A stretch of 64,000 bases of DNA from Burkholderia sp. D-99 (GCF_011605345.1 NZ_JAAOXM010000013.1:174532-238531), one strand, 5' to 3'. Counted from the first letter of the stretch, positions 27,872 through 37,397 are shown. The notes: generated by a model not told the origin, from the sequence alone. Program-made: numbers and translations.

Positions 27872-28617
27872 GCGCCGCTGCCGAGTGCGGCACGTACCGC
27901 GGGATCGTGGGCGAACGCCGCGACACGGCCGATCACGACGATGGCCGGCGAACCGATGCCGGTCGCGCCGACGTGTTCGACGAGCGTGTCGAGCGTCGCG
28001 AGCACGTGCCGTTGTTCGGGGCGCGTCGCATTCTCGATCGCCGCGCACGGCGTGTCGCCAGGCAGGCCGCCTTCGCGCAGCGCGGCTGCAATCGTGTCGA
28101 GCCGGCGGATCCCCATATAGATGACGATCGTCATGCGCGTGGCGGCGAGCGCGCGCCAGTCGGGTTCGTCGGCGCCCGCGCCGTGGCCCGTGACGAAGAT
28201 CACGCCCTGTGCGTCGCCGCGCTGCGTGACCGGAATGCCGAGCGCGGCCGGCGCGGCGATGCCGGCCGTGACGCCGCTCACGACCTCGACTTGAAATCCC
28301 GCCGCGCCGAGCGCGGCCAGCTCCTCGCCGCCGCGGCCGAACACGAACGGATCGCCGCCCTTGAGCCGCGCGACGCTGCGGCCCGCGCGCAGATGCGCGA
28401 GCATTGCCGCGACGATCGCCTCCTGCGGCGTCGATGCATGACCGCCGCGCTTGCCGACGTGCTCGATGTGCGCGTCGGCACGCGCATGGCGCAGCACGTC
28501 GGGGTTCACGAGATCGTCGACGAGCAGCACGTCGGCCGCGCCGATCGCGTGGACGGCCTTGAGCGTCAGCAGGTCGGCGTCGCCGGGGCCGGCGCCGATG
28601 AGCCAGGCGCGGCTCAT
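27868..28617 (-). CDS. cobA: Uroporphyrinogen-III C-methyltransferase (SUMT)
   Basis: 249 residues. It methylates uroporphyrinogen III at C2 and C7 with S-adenosylmethionine to give precorrin-2, the first committed step of B12 and siroheme synthesis. Motifs are WLIGAGPGDADLLTLKA (residues 4-20), VGKRGG, the ARLKGGDPFVFGRGGEE signature near 85, VVSGVTAGIAAPAALGIPVTQR, and TMVIYMG-type strands. It is the stand-alone form, lacking the CysG N-terminal domain. The gene is first in a minus-strand operon whose 186-base leader follows a cobalamin riboswitch, so it is likely repressed by B12. An upstream in-frame ATG (28638) is possible but lies outside family homology. Confidence 0.95.
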   Translation of the reverse strand: MSRAWLIGAGPGDADLLTLKAVHAIGAADVLLVDDLVNPDVLRHARADAHIEHVGKRGGHASTPQEAIVAAMLAHLRAGRSVARLKGGDPFVFGRGGEELAALGAAGFQVEVVSGVTAGIAAPAALGIPVTQRGDAQGVIFVTGHGAGADEPDWRALAATRMTIVIYMGIRRLDTIAAALREGGLPGDTPCAAIENATRPEQRHVLATLDTLVEHVGATGIGSPAIVVIGRVAAFAHDPAVRAALGSGA

Positions 28618-28802
28618 CGGGCGCGGCACGGCGCGCACCGTGTCGAAACAGTGGAAAAGGGCAGGCGGGCGGCACGGCGGCGGCCAGCAGACAGGTCACG
28701 CATGACGGATCGAACGAAGCCCGCGCGGACGCGGGCGGAATGCGCACCTCATCCGTCCCCCGCGGATCGGGCGTTCGGCGAGCATCGGGCTCGCCCCTTG
28801 CG

Positions 28803-28980
28803 TCGGCCGGTATCCGGGCTGGCCGCCTGCCAGGCCGCAGCCTTCCCGCCCGGTTAGAAGGGCAGTGGCATCGTGGGCGGCATGGGCGCGTGCGCGGGGA
28901 AGCGCGTCGCGCGGGCGGCGTACCGTTGCGGGGACAGCACAGGCCGGGCGGTGATCCGCCTCCTGTTTCCCGTTTAACTG
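28803..28980 (-). promoter_or_regulatory. Cobalamin riboswitch controlling cobA-cobE-cobO-cobB
   Basis: Read on the minus strand it has the ordered conserved blocks of the adenosylcobalamin aptamer: AAACGGGAAACAGG (about 28975-28962), CCCCGCAACGGTA (28933-28921), the B12 box GCCACTG (28869-28863), GGGAAGGC, and the closing AGCCCGGATACCGGCC near 28805. Downstream, a GCCCGCG/CGCGGGC hairpin near 28722-28740 may belong to the expression platform, though there is no T-tract. Region 28981-29196 to its left flank must hold the divergent promoters for this and the plus-strand riboswitch; I see no gene there. Confidence 0.93.
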
Positions 28981-29196
28981 CATGCACGGAATGCGCATGC
29001 GAGCACCGAACGCGGCGCTACGATAGCACAGCGATTCGCCCGCGCGAACCCGCTTCGCCGATGCCGGAAGCGGCCTCCGGCGTGGCGCGGCGGCCATGCA
29101 AGACGCCGTTCGGCGGGCAGCATCGCCTTGACGCTCCCGCCCCCGACGCCTACACTCGCACGCGTTTTGGTGCTCGCGCGCGCCCTCCGGCGTGCG

Positions 29197-29399
29197 CAGT
29201 TAAACGGGAAACAGGGAGCCTGCCTGCGTCGCAGTCGAGCCAACCTGTGCTGCCCCCGCAACGGTAAGCGAACGCATCGTGCCCGCCGCGATGCAGCGCC
29301 GCTTCGCCGCATGCCGCCCGCATGCGGACGACCGCCACTGGATGCCCTGCGTATCCGGGAAGGCGAAGCGGCGTGTTCGTCAGCCCGGATACCGGCCTA
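29197..29399 (+). promoter_or_regulatory. Cobalamin riboswitch controlling the cobalt transporter/cobW/cobN operon
   Basis: The plus-strand copy of the same aptamer begins with GTTAAACGGGAAACAGG (29198 onward), continues with GCCCCCGCAACGGTAAGC, the B12 box GCCACTG (29334-29340), TCCGGGAAGGC, and closes with CAGCCCGGATACCGGCC near 29395. It lies 204 bases before the NiCoT start codon. The intervening stretch contains a GCGCGG-GG-CCGCGC hairpin that could be part of the switching platform. B12 excess would be expected to lower expression of cobalt uptake and insertion genes. Confidence 0.93.
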
Positions 29400-29602
29400 A
29401 ACGTTGGGGTTCAGCGCCGCGGGGAAGCGGCGCATCGTCCACGGCCGCAGCGTGCCTGACACCCGAGCGTTTCCCGATCCCCGTCGTCCGGCCGCCTGCG
29501 CGAATGCGCATGACCCGGTGCGACGAAGGGCCGGACCGCGCGGGGCCGCGCAGCGACGGCCGTGTTGGCATTCTTCATGTCGACCGTTCGCAAAGGAGCG
29601 TC

Positions 29603-30661
29603 ATGCTCGATTCGCTGTTCCGCCTGTTCAACGACAGTCCGTCCGGGCTGCGCGGCAAGATCGTCGCGATCTATGCGCTGCTGATCGCCTTCAACGCAGG
29701 CGCGTGGATCTGGGCGTTCGCCGCGTTCCACGGCCAGCCCGTGCTGCTCGGCACCGCGCTGCTCGCATACGTGTTCGGGCTGCGTCATGCGGTCGACGCC
29801 GACCACATCGCGGCCATCGACAACGTCACGCGCAAGCTGATGCAGGAGGGGCGCAGCCCGCTCGGCGCGGGCCTGTTCTTCTCGCTCGGCCATTCGACGG
29901 TCGTGATCGTGATGTCGGTCGTGGTGACGCTCACGGCCGCGTCGCTCGCGCGCTTCGACAGCCTGAAAGCGTGGGGCGGCGTGATCAGCACGAGCGTGTC
30001 GGCGTTCTTCCTGCTGGTGCTCGCGATCGCGAACCTGCTGATCCTGGTTTCCGTCTACCGGACGTTTCGCGCCGCGCGGCGCGGCGAGCCGATCGTCGAC
30101 GCCGATCTCGACCTGCTGCTGAACCGGCGCGGCGTGCTCGCGCGCCTGTTCCGTCCGCTGTTCCGGCTGGTGTCGCGCAGCTGGCACCTGTATCCGGTCG
30201 GGTTCCTGTTCGGCTTCGGCTTCGACACGGCGACCGAGATCGCGCTGTTCGGCATCTCGGCGGCGCAGGTGCAGGGCGGTCTGTCGTTCTGGTCCGTGAT
30301 GGCGCTGCCGATGCTGTTCACCGCCGGCATGACGCTCGTCGACACGACCGACGGCATCCTGATGATGGGCGCGTATCGCTGGGCGTACGTGCGGCCGATC
30401 CGCAAGATCTACTACAACATGACGATCACCTTCGTGTCGGTGCTGGTCGCCGCGCTGATCGGTGGCATCGAGGTGCTCGCGCTGCTCGCGGACAAGCTGT
30501 CGCTGCAGGGCCCGGTGTGGGACTTCGCGTCGATGGTGGCGTCGCACTTCGGCGTGCTCGGCTATGTCGTGATCGGCCTGTTCCTCGCATGCTGGCTCGT
30601 GTCGGCCCTGATCTACCGGTTAAAACGCTACGACGAGATCGACGTGACGATCTCGGCCTGA
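29603..30661 (+). CDS. NiCoT-family nickel/cobalt permease
   Basis: 352 residues, inner-membrane protein with about eight hydrophobic helices. The signature RHAVDADHIAAIDNVTR (HX4DH, helix II, near residue 65) and LGHSTVV, FGFDTATEIALFG and LFTAGMTLVDTTDG are the four conserved NiCoT motifs that line the metal path. Its position behind a cobalamin riboswitch and before cobW and cobN indicates cobalt as the main substrate; nickel remains possible. The ATG has AGGAG 4 bases upstream. The reading frame extends far upstream through the riboswitch, but those codons are not part of the protein. Confidence 0.93.
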   Translation: MLDSLFRLFNDSPSGLRGKIVAIYALLIAFNAGAWIWAFAAFHGQPVLLGTALLAYVFGLRHAVDADHIAAIDNVTRKLMQEGRSPLGAGLFFSLGHSTVVIVMSVVVTLTAASLARFDSLKAWGGVISTSVSAFFLLVLAIANLLILVSVYRTFRAARRGEPIVDADLDLLLNRRGVLARLFRPLFRLVSRSWHLYPVGFLFGFGFDTATEIALFGISAAQVQGGLSFWSVMALPMLFTAGMTLVDTTDGILMMGAYRWAYVRPIRKIYYNMTITFVSVLVAALIGGIEVLALLADKLSLQGPVWDFASMVASHFGVLGYVVIGLFLACWLVSALIYRLKRYDEIDVTISA

Positions 30662-30687
30662 CTCTTCCTTACGACCCTGGATATTCC

Positions 30688-31776
30688 ATGACCCTACGCA
30701 AGCTTCCCGTCACGATCGTCACGGGCTTTCTCGGCAGCGGCAAGACGACGCTGATGCGCCACATCCTGCAGCACGCCGAAGGCCGCCGCATCGCGGTGAT
30801 CGTCAACGAATTCGGCGAACTCGGCATCGACGGCGAAATCCTCAAGGGCTGCGGCATCGGCTGCGACGAGGCCGACGGCGCGCAGGGCGAAGCGTCGGGC
30901 CAGCTCTACGAACTCGCGAACGGCTGCCTGTGCTGCACCGTGCAGGAAGAGTTCTATCCGGTGATGGAAGCGCTCGTCGAGCGCCGCGCGGACATCGATC
31001 ACGTGCTGATCGAGACGTCGGGGCTTGCGCTGCCGAAGCCGCTCGTCCAGGCATTCAACTGGCCGACGATACGCAACAGTTTCACGGTCGACGCGGTCGT
31101 GACCGTCGTCGACGGGCCGGCTGCCGCCAGCGGCCAGTTCGCGGAAAACCCGCAGGCCGTCGACGCGCAGCGCCGCGCCGATCCGAACCTCGACCACGAA
31201 TCGCCGCTGCACGAGCTGTTCGCCGATCAACTGTCGTCCGCCGATCTCGTGATCGTGAACAAGGCCGATCTCGTCGGCGACGCGGAATTCGCGCAAATCG
31301 AAACCGCGATTCGTGACGAGATCCCGCCGCAGGTGAAGATCGTGCGCGCGACGCGCGGCGAGCTCGATCTCGCGATGCTGCTCGGTCTCGAATCGGCATC
31401 GGAAGAAACGATCCACCTGCGTCACGACCATCACGGCTCGGCCGACGACGGCGATCACGATCACCATCACGACGATTTCGACTCGGTGGTCGTGTCGGGC
31501 GACGCCGGCACGCGCGAAGCGACGATCGCCGCGCTGCAGCGGGTCGTCGAAGCGCACACGATCTATCGCGCGAAAGGCTTCGCCGCGCTGCCGGGCGCGC
31601 CGATGCGGCTCGTGATCCAGGGCGTCGGCCGCCGCTTCGACAGCTATTTCGACCGTCGCTGGCAGGACGGCGAAACGCGCGCGAGCCGCTTCGTGCTGAT
31701 CGGCGAAGACCTCGACGCGGCCGCGCTGCAACGCGCGTTCGACGCCGCGTGCGCGGCCGAGCCGCAACAGGCGTAA
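30688..31776 (+). CDS. cobW: CobW-family GTP-dependent metallochaperone
   Basis: 362 residues of the G3E GTPase family. Visible: Walker A GFLGSGKTTL (residues 11-20), the metal-binding NGCLCCT motif near 78, ETSGLALP, NKADLV near 195, and a His/Asp-rich stretch near 240-265 (HLRHDHHGSADDGDHDHHHD) likely to hold metal. The C-terminal CobW_C domain has AKGFAALPGAPMRLVIQGVG. CobW proteins bind GTP and Co(II) and are thought to deliver cobalt to the CobN chelatase. It sits 26 bases after the transporter and 6 before cobN, consistent with a cobalt uptake-delivery-insertion relay. Confidence 0.95.
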   Translation: MTLRKLPVTIVTGFLGSGKTTLMRHILQHAEGRRIAVIVNEFGELGIDGEILKGCGIGCDEADGAQGEASGQLYELANGCLCCTVQEEFYPVMEALVERRADIDHVLIETSGLALPKPLVQAFNWPTIRNSFTVDAVVTVVDGPAAASGQFAENPQAVDAQRRADPNLDHESPLHELFADQLSSADLVIVNKADLVGDAEFAQIETAIRDEIPPQVKIVRATRGELDLAMLLGLESASEETIHLRHDHHGSADDGDHDHHHDDFDSVVVSGDAGTREATIAALQRVVEAHTIYRAKGFAALPGAPMRLVIQGVGRRFDSYFDRRWQDGETRASRFVLIGEDLDAAALQRAFDAACAAEPQQA

Positions 31777-31782
31777 CGCACG

Positions 31783-34700
31783 ATGCATCTGCTGCGCACC
31801 ACGCCGGGCGGCTTCGTCGACGATTCGCAGGGTGTTGTCCGGATCGACCAGCAACCGGCCGACATCGTGATCCTGAGCTCGGCCGACACGACGCTGTCGC
31901 TGCTCGCAAGCGTCGTGCCGCAACTGCCGGCCGGCTTCCCGAGCGTGCGACTCGCGAACGTCACGTTCCTGCGCCAGCCGGCGTCGGTCGATTTCTACGT
32001 CGACGACGTGTTGCAACACGCGAAGTCGGTCGTGATCGATCATCTCGGCGGCGAGGCTTACTGGCCGTACGGGATCGAGCAGGCCGTGTCGCTCGCGTCG
32101 AAGCGCGCCCAGCAGCTCGCGATGTTCTCTGGCGACCTGCAGGAGGACCCGAACCTCGTCGCGAAGAGCACCGTCGCGCCCGGCCTGTGCCGGCTGTGGT
32201 GGCGCTACCTGCGTGAAGGCGGCGTGCACAATGCCGAGGCGCTGCTGCGCAGCATTGCATTCCACACACTCGGGTTCGGCGAGGAACCCGAACCGCCACG
32301 CCCGCTGCCGGCCGCCGCGCTGTATCACCCGGCGCGCGACCGCGCGAGCGTCGACGACTGGCGGCCGCGCTGGACGCCCGGCGCGCCCGTCGTCGCGATC
32401 CTGTTCTATCGCGCGCACTGGCAGGCCGCGAACACGGCCGTGTTCGACGCGCTGGCCGATGCGCTCGTGCGGGAAGGGTTGAATCCGCTGCCGATCGCGG
32501 TCACGTCGCTGAAGGATGCGGTGAGCCGCGAAGTCATCACGCAGCTTTGCGACACGCACGACGTCGCGCTCGTGCTGAATACGACCGCGTTCGCGGCCGG
32601 CTCGATCGACAGCCCGGAACACGATGTGCTCGCCGGCGACGCGCCGGTGCTGCAGGTGATCCTGTCCGGCGGCAATCGCGACGCGTGGGTGGCCGACAAC
32701 CAGGGCCTGCATGCGCGCGACATCGCGATGCACATCGCGCTTCCCGAAGTCGACGGCCGGATCGTCACGCGCGCGGTGAGCTTCAAGGGGCTCGCGTATC
32801 GGTGCCCGCACACCGAGGTCGACGTCGTGCGCTACCAGCCGGACGCCGAGCGGATCGCGTTCGTCGCGGCGCTCGCGCGCGGCTGGTGCCGGCTGCGCAC
32901 GCTCGACAATGGCGAGAAGCGCGTCGCGCTGATTCTCGCGAACTATCCGCAAAGCGAAGGGCGAATCGGCAACGGCGTCGGGCTCGACACACCGGCGTCC
33001 GCGCTGCGCGTGCTCGCGGCGCTGCGCGACGCGGGCTACGCGGTGGCCGACCTGCCGCCCGACGGCGACGCGCTGATCGCGCGACTCACCGAAGGCGTGA
33101 CCAACGACGCGGCCGTGCATGCGCTGCGCCCCGCGTTCCAGAGTTTCGCGCTGGCCGACTACGTCGCGCATTTCGCGCGGTTGCCGGCGGCTGTGCGCGA
33201 CGCGCTGAACGAACGCTGGGGCCCGCCCGAAGCCGATCCGACGCTGCGGCAAGGGCGTTTCACGATCGCCGGCTGGCGCGCGGGCAACGTGTTCGTCGGC
33301 ATCCAGCCGTCGCGCTCGCGCGGCGAGAACGACTACGCGAGCTACCATGACGCGGATCTCGTGCCGCCGCACGCGTATCTCGCGTTCTATTTCTGGCTGC
33401 GCGATGCGTATCGCATCGACGCCGTCATCCACCTCGGCAAGCACGGCAACCTCGAATGGCTGCCGGGCAAGAGCGTCGCGCTGTCCGACGCGTGCTGGCC
33501 CGACCTGTCGCTCGGGCCGCTGCCGCACCTGTATCCGTTCATCGTCAACGATCCGGGCGAGGGCAGCCAGGCGAAGCGCCGCGCGCAGGCCGTGATCATC
33601 GATCACCTGATGCCGCCGCTCACGCGCGCGGAAAACTACGGCCCGCTGCAGGATCTCGAGCGGCAGGTCGACGAATACTACGAAGCGCTGATGGTCGACG
33701 CGCGGCGCGCGAAGCTACTGCGCAAGACGATCCTCGCGACGATCGCCGAGCATCGTCTGCATGACGAACTGAGCGTGTCGCCGCCGCGCGACACGGGCGA
33801 CGAGGATGCGCTGCTCACGCGCGTCGACGCGTGGCTGTGCGAACTGAAGGAAGCGCAGATTCGCGACGGGCTGCACGTGTTCGGCATGTCGCCGGCCGAT
33901 CGCCAGCGACGCGACACGCTGCTCGCGCTCGCGCGCTTTCCGGTCGGCGACGGCAAGGGCGCACGCGCGGGGCTGATCGGCGCGCTGGCGCGCGATCTCG
34001 CGCTCGGCGACGACTTCGATCCGCTCGCGGCCGACTGGGCCGCGCCATGGGTCGGCCCGCGCCCGGCGATCCTGCAGGCGCTCGACGCATCGCCGTGGCG
34101 CCATGCGGGCGATACGCGCGAGCGGCTCGAACGGCTCGCACAGCAATGGCTGGACGAGCTGTGTGCGGCCGATGGCGGCAACACTGGCGCCGACGCGATA
34201 CCGTCCGGCGACTGGCCGCATACGCTCGCGGTGATCGAGCGCGTCCGCGCGACGCTGCTGCCCTCGCTCGACGCGTGCGGCGGCGAGGAAATGCGCCAGC
34301 TCTTGCGCGGGCTCGACGGCCGCTTCGTGCCGCCGGGGCCGAGCGGCTCGCCGTCGCGCGGCCGCCCCGACGTGCTGCCGACCGGCCGTAACTTCTACTC
34401 GGTGGACACGCGCGCGGTGCCGACGCAGGCCGCGTGGTCGCTCGGCCTGAAATCCGCGCAGCAGCTGATCGAGCGCCATCTGCAGGATCACGGCGACTAT
34501 CCGCACGCGATCGGCCTGTCCGTCTGGGGCACGGCGACGATGCGCACGGGCGGCGACGACATCGCGCAGGCATTCGCGCTGCTCGGCGTACGACCGAAAT
34601 GGGCGCACGGCAGCCACCGGGTAACCGACTTCGAGATCCTGCCGATCGAGATCTTCGACCGGCCGCGCATCGACGTGACGCTGCGTGTGTCGGGCTTCTT

Positions 34701-35592
34701 CCGCGACGCGTTCCCTAACCTGATGCACCTGTTCGACGCGGCCGTGCAGGCGGTGGCCGCGCTCGACGAGCCCGAGGAGCTGAACCCGATCCGCGCACGC
34801 ATCGAGCGCGAACGCACGAAATGGCTCGCGCAGGGCGTGGCACCGGACGAAGCGCGGCGCCGCGCCGGCTGGCGCGTGTTCGGCGCGCGGCCGGGCAGCT
34901 ATGGCGCGGGCCTGCAGGACCTGATCGACCAGCGCCGCTGGCAGACCGACGCCGATCTCGCGGAGGCATACCGCCAGTGGGGCGGCCATGCGTATGCGCA
35001 GAACAGCGCGGGCGAGCTCGCGACCGACGTGTTCGGCGAGCGGCTCGCGACGATCGACGTCGTCGTGCAGAACCAGGACAGCCGCGAGCACGACATCCTC
35101 GATTCGAACGACTACTACCAGTTCCAGGGCGGGATGACCGCGGCGGTGCGGCACCTGTCGGGGCAGCAGCCGAGCATCTACCACGGCGACCATGCGAACC
35201 CGGTCGCGCCGAAGATGCGCACGCTGCGCGAGGAAATCGCGCGCGTGATCCGCTCGCGCGTCGTCAACCCGAAATGGCTCGACGGCGTGAAGCGTCACGG
35301 TTACAAGGGCGCGGCCGAACTGGCCGCGACCGTCGACTACCTGTACGGCTATGACGCGACCGCGCGCGTGCTATCCGACCACCAGTACGCGCTCGTCGCC
35401 GACGCGTACCTGTTCGACGACGCCACCCGCGCTTTCCTCGAACGGCACAACCCGAAGGCGCTGCACGGCATCTGCGAACGCTTCGTCGAAGCGATGCAGC
35501 GCGGCCTGTGGCAGCAGCCGGGCGACTATCGCGAACGGATCGAAGCGGTCTGGCTCGCAAGCGAACAACTCCACGAAGGGGGACGGCGATGA
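31783..35592 (+). CDS. cobN: Cobaltochelatase large subunit
   Basis: 1269 residues, the full length of CobN proteins. This homologue of the magnesium chelatase H subunit inserts Co(II) into hydrogenobyrinic acid a,c-diamide in the ATP-dependent aerobic route. Characteristic blocks include VVAILFYRAHWQAANTAVF near 210, VIHLGKHGNLEWLPGKSVAL near 550, LYPFIVNDPGEGSQAKRRAQAVIIDHLMPP near 585, and the C-terminal VVQNQDSREHDILDSNDYYQFQGGM block near 1105. It ends with a 4-base overlap with the next gene, the ChlI-like ATPase, so the subunits are probably co-translated. Only a weak ribosome site precedes the ATG. Confidence 0.96.
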   Translation: MHLLRTTPGGFVDDSQGVVRIDQQPADIVILSSADTTLSLLASVVPQLPAGFPSVRLANVTFLRQPASVDFYVDDVLQHAKSVVIDHLGGEAYWPYGIEQAVSLASKRAQQLAMFSGDLQEDPNLVAKSTVAPGLCRLWWRYLREGGVHNAEALLRSIAFHTLGFGEEPEPPRPLPAAALYHPARDRASVDDWRPRWTPGAPVVAILFYRAHWQAANTAVFDALADALVREGLNPLPIAVTSLKDAVSREVITQLCDTHDVALVLNTTAFAAGSIDSPEHDVLAGDAPVLQVILSGGNRDAWVADNQGLHARDIAMHIALPEVDGRIVTRAVSFKGLAYRCPHTEVDVVRYQPDAERIAFVAALARGWCRLRTLDNGEKRVALILANYPQSEGRIGNGVGLDTPASALRVLAALRDAGYAVADLPPDGDALIARLTEGVTNDAAVHALRPAFQSFALADYVAHFARLPAAVRDALNERWGPPEADPTLRQGRFTIAGWRAGNVFVGIQPSRSRGENDYASYHDADLVPPHAYLAFYFWLRDAYRIDAVIHLGKHGNLEWLPGKSVALSDACWPDLSLGPLPHLYPFIVNDPGEGSQAKRRAQAVIIDHLMPPLTRAENYGPLQDLERQVDEYYEALMVDARRAKLLRKTILATIAEHRLHDELSVSPPRDTGDEDALLTRVDAWLCELKEAQIRDGLHVFGMSPADRQRRDTLLALARFPVGDGKGARAGLIGALARDLALGDDFDPLAADWAAPWVGPRPAILQALDASPWRHAGDTRERLERLAQQWLDELCAADGGNTGADAIPSGDWPHTLAVIERVRATLLPSLDACGGEEMRQLLRGLDGRFVPPGPSGSPSRGRPDVLPTGRNFYSVDTRAVPTQAAWSLGLKSAQQLIERHLQDHGDYPHAIGLSVWGTATMRTGGDDIAQAFALLGVRPKWAHGSHRVTDFEILPIEIFDRPRIDVTLRVSGFFRDAFPNLMHLFDAAVQAVAALDEPEELNPIRARIERERTKWLAQGVAPDEARRRAGWRVFGARPGSYGAGLQDLIDQRRWQTDADLAEAYRQWGGHAYAQNSAGELATDVFGERLATIDVVVQNQDSREHDILDSNDYYQFQGGMTAAVRHLSGQQPSIYHGDHANPVAPKMRTLREEIARVIRSRVVNPKWLDGVKRHGYKGAAELAATVDYLYGYDATARVLSDHQYALVADAYLFDDATRAFLERHNPKALHGICERFVEAMQRGLWQQPGDYRERIEAVWLASEQLHEGGRR

Positions 35593-36665
35593 CCGATCCA
35601 ACGACGCACCGCGCCCGCGCGGTTTTTCCGTTTGCGGCGCTCGTCGCGCAGGATGCATTGCAACAGGCGCTGCTGCTCGCAGCGATCGACCCGTCGCTCG
35701 GCGGCGTGCTCGTGAGCGGCCCGCGCGGCACCGCGAAATCGACCGCGGCGCGCGGCCTCGCGGAGCTGTTGCCCGAAGGGCAATTCGTCACGCTGCCGCT
35801 GTCGGCGAGCGACGAACAGGTGACGGGTACGCTCGATCTCGCGCATGCACTCGCCGAAAACGGCGTGCGCTTCCGGCCGGGCCTGCTCGCGAGGGCGCAC
35901 CTCGGCGTACTGTATGTCGACGAAGTGAACCTGCTCGCCGACGGGCTCGTCGATACGCTGCTGGACGTCGCCGCGAGCGGTGTGAACATCGTGGAACGCG
36001 ATGGCGTGTCGCACGCGCATGATGCGCGCTTCGTGCTCGTCGGCACGATGAATCCCGAGGAGGGCGAGCTGCGTCCGCAGCTGCTCGACCGTTTCGGGCT
36101 GATGGTCGAGCTGGAGAACTGTTTCGATGCCGCGCAGCGCGAGCGGATCGTGAAGGCGCGGCTGGCATTCGATCTCGATCCGGACGCGTTCCGCGCACGC
36201 CATGCCCCCGCGCAGCGTGAACTCGGCGACCGGATTCACGCGGCACGCGCACGGCTGGCGACGCTCGATTTCGGCGATGCGGTGCATGCGCATGTCAGCG
36301 CGCTGTGCATCGACGCGGCCGTCGACGGGTTGCGTGCCGATCTCGTGATGCTGCGCGCCGCGCGCGCACTCGCCGCACTGGAGGAGGCCGATGCGGTGAC
36401 GGTGTCGCACGTGGCGCGTGTGGCCGAAGCCGTGCTGCGGCACCGGCGCCATGTCGGTGCGCCGCCGTCTTCCGGCGCATCGCAGCCGGACCGCGCACGC
36501 GACGATCGTTCGCCGCCGGATACGCGCCCGCAGCCGGAAGATCAACCGGGCACAACCGGAAACGACACCGCCGTCGCGCAGGGCGACTGGGGTTACCTGC
36601 GGCCCGAGCCGGCCGGGCTGCGCGACGTGAAAGGCGTGGTACCGCTGCCGCTAAAAAAACGCTGA
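35589..36665 (+). CDS. ChlI/BchI-like AAA+ ATPase, chelatase subunit
   Basis: 358 residues of the magnesium-chelatase I type. Walker A is GPRGTAKST near residue 40, Walker B is VLYVDEVNLLADGLVDTLLD near 110, followed by NIVERDGVSHAHDARFVLVGTMNPEEGELRPQLLDRFGL, the sensor region. The tail after residue 300 is Pro/Arg-rich. It starts within the cobN stop (ATGA overlap). With the VWA protein next door it probably forms the AAA+ motor that powers CobN, in place of the CobS/CobT pair found in Pseudomonas. Direct proof of the partnership is lacking. Confidence 0.9.
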   Translation: MTDPTTHRARAVFPFAALVAQDALQQALLLAAIDPSLGGVLVSGPRGTAKSTAARGLAELLPEGQFVTLPLSASDEQVTGTLDLAHALAENGVRFRPGLLARAHLGVLYVDEVNLLADGLVDTLLDVAASGVNIVERDGVSHAHDARFVLVGTMNPEEGELRPQLLDRFGLMVELENCFDAAQRERIVKARLAFDLDPDAFRARHAPAQRELGDRIHAARARLATLDFGDAVHAHVSALCIDAAVDGLRADLVMLRAARALAALEEADAVTVSHVARVAEAVLRHRRHVGAPPSSGASQPDRARDDRSPPDTRPQPEDQPGTTGNDTAVAQGDWGYLRPEPAGLRDVKGVVPLPLKKR

Positions 36666-36733
36666 GCCATCGAGCCGGTGCCGCCGCGAACGCCGTTCGC
36701 GGTCCTCGATGGCAGCAAGGCGCAGCCGGGCGC

Positions 36734-37342
36734 GTGCCGGGCACGGCGCGCACCGGCACGGCCGTCGCGTGGCCGGCGACGTTCGCCGCGAAGCGCGGCG
36801 ATCCGCTGCATCACGGCCATCTGCGCTTCCGGAAGCGAACCGGCGCACCGGATGCGTTGCATTGCTTCGTGCTCGACTGTTCGTCGTCGATGCTGTCGCA
36901 CGAGCGGCTCGCATTGGCGAAGGGCCTGATCGTCGCGTATTTCGACCAGGCCGCGCGCGACCGTGTCGAAACCGCGCTGATCTGTTTCGGCGGCGAGGGC
37001 ACCGTGCGGCGTTTCGGCCCGGCCGTGCCGCGCTGGTGGAATGCGCGCTGGCTCGAACCGGTCGACGGCGGCGGTGGCACGCCGCTCGCGGACGGCATCG
37101 CGGCCGCCGCGCACTTGCTCGCGCGCGCGGCGCGGCGCGAGCCCGGCAAGCAGCGCTGGCTGTGGGTGCTGTCCGACGGGCGCACGCGCGAGACGCCCGC
37201 GAAACCCGCGGCGGCCGATCACGTCGTGTTCGTCGACTTCGACGATGCGGCCGTGCGGATCGGGCAGGGCGCGCGGCTGGCCGCCGCGTGGGGCGCGCAG
37301 TGGGTGACGGCCGACGCGCTGTGCACGGGCCGCGCCGGCTGA
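36734..37342 (+). CDS. VWA-domain chelatase subunit (ChlD C-terminal-like)
   Basis: About 202 residues. The VWA domain has the MIDAS motif DCSSS (in HCFVLDCSSSMLSHERLALAKGL), a second element DGGGGTPLADGI, and the strand WLWVLSDGRTRETP. The preceding KRGDPLHHGHLRFRKR matches the linker found before the VWA domain in ChlD and CobT-like proteins. The start is uncertain: there is no ATG in this frame, GTG at 36734 is the only standard start codon before the conserved region, and it lacks a clear ribosome site. The frame stays open upstream into the ATPase gene. Only the VWA half of ChlD is present. Confidence 0.8.
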   Translation: MPGTARTGTAVAWPATFAAKRGDPLHHGHLRFRKRTGAPDALHCFVLDCSSSMLSHERLALAKGLIVAYFDQAARDRVETALICFGGEGTVRRFGPAVPRWWNARWLEPVDGGGGTPLADGIAAAAHLLARAARREPGKQRWLWVLSDGRTRETPAKPAAADHVVFVDFDDAAVRIGQGARLAAAWGAQWVTADALCTGRAG

Positions 37343-37397
37343 TCGCCGGCCGGCGGTGCGCTATGATCGCCGCTTCTGCCTACTGGAAAAAACCGCC

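Noticed and set aside
29279..29602. An N-terminal extension of the NiCoT permease through the riboswitch
   Set aside because: The added residues are riboswitch sequence translated by chance; the ATG at 29603 has AGGAG and starts the conserved protein.
30694..33606. A 970-codon open frame antisense to cobW and cobN
   Set aside because: No family motifs, low-complexity Arg-rich translation, and both sense genes are certain.
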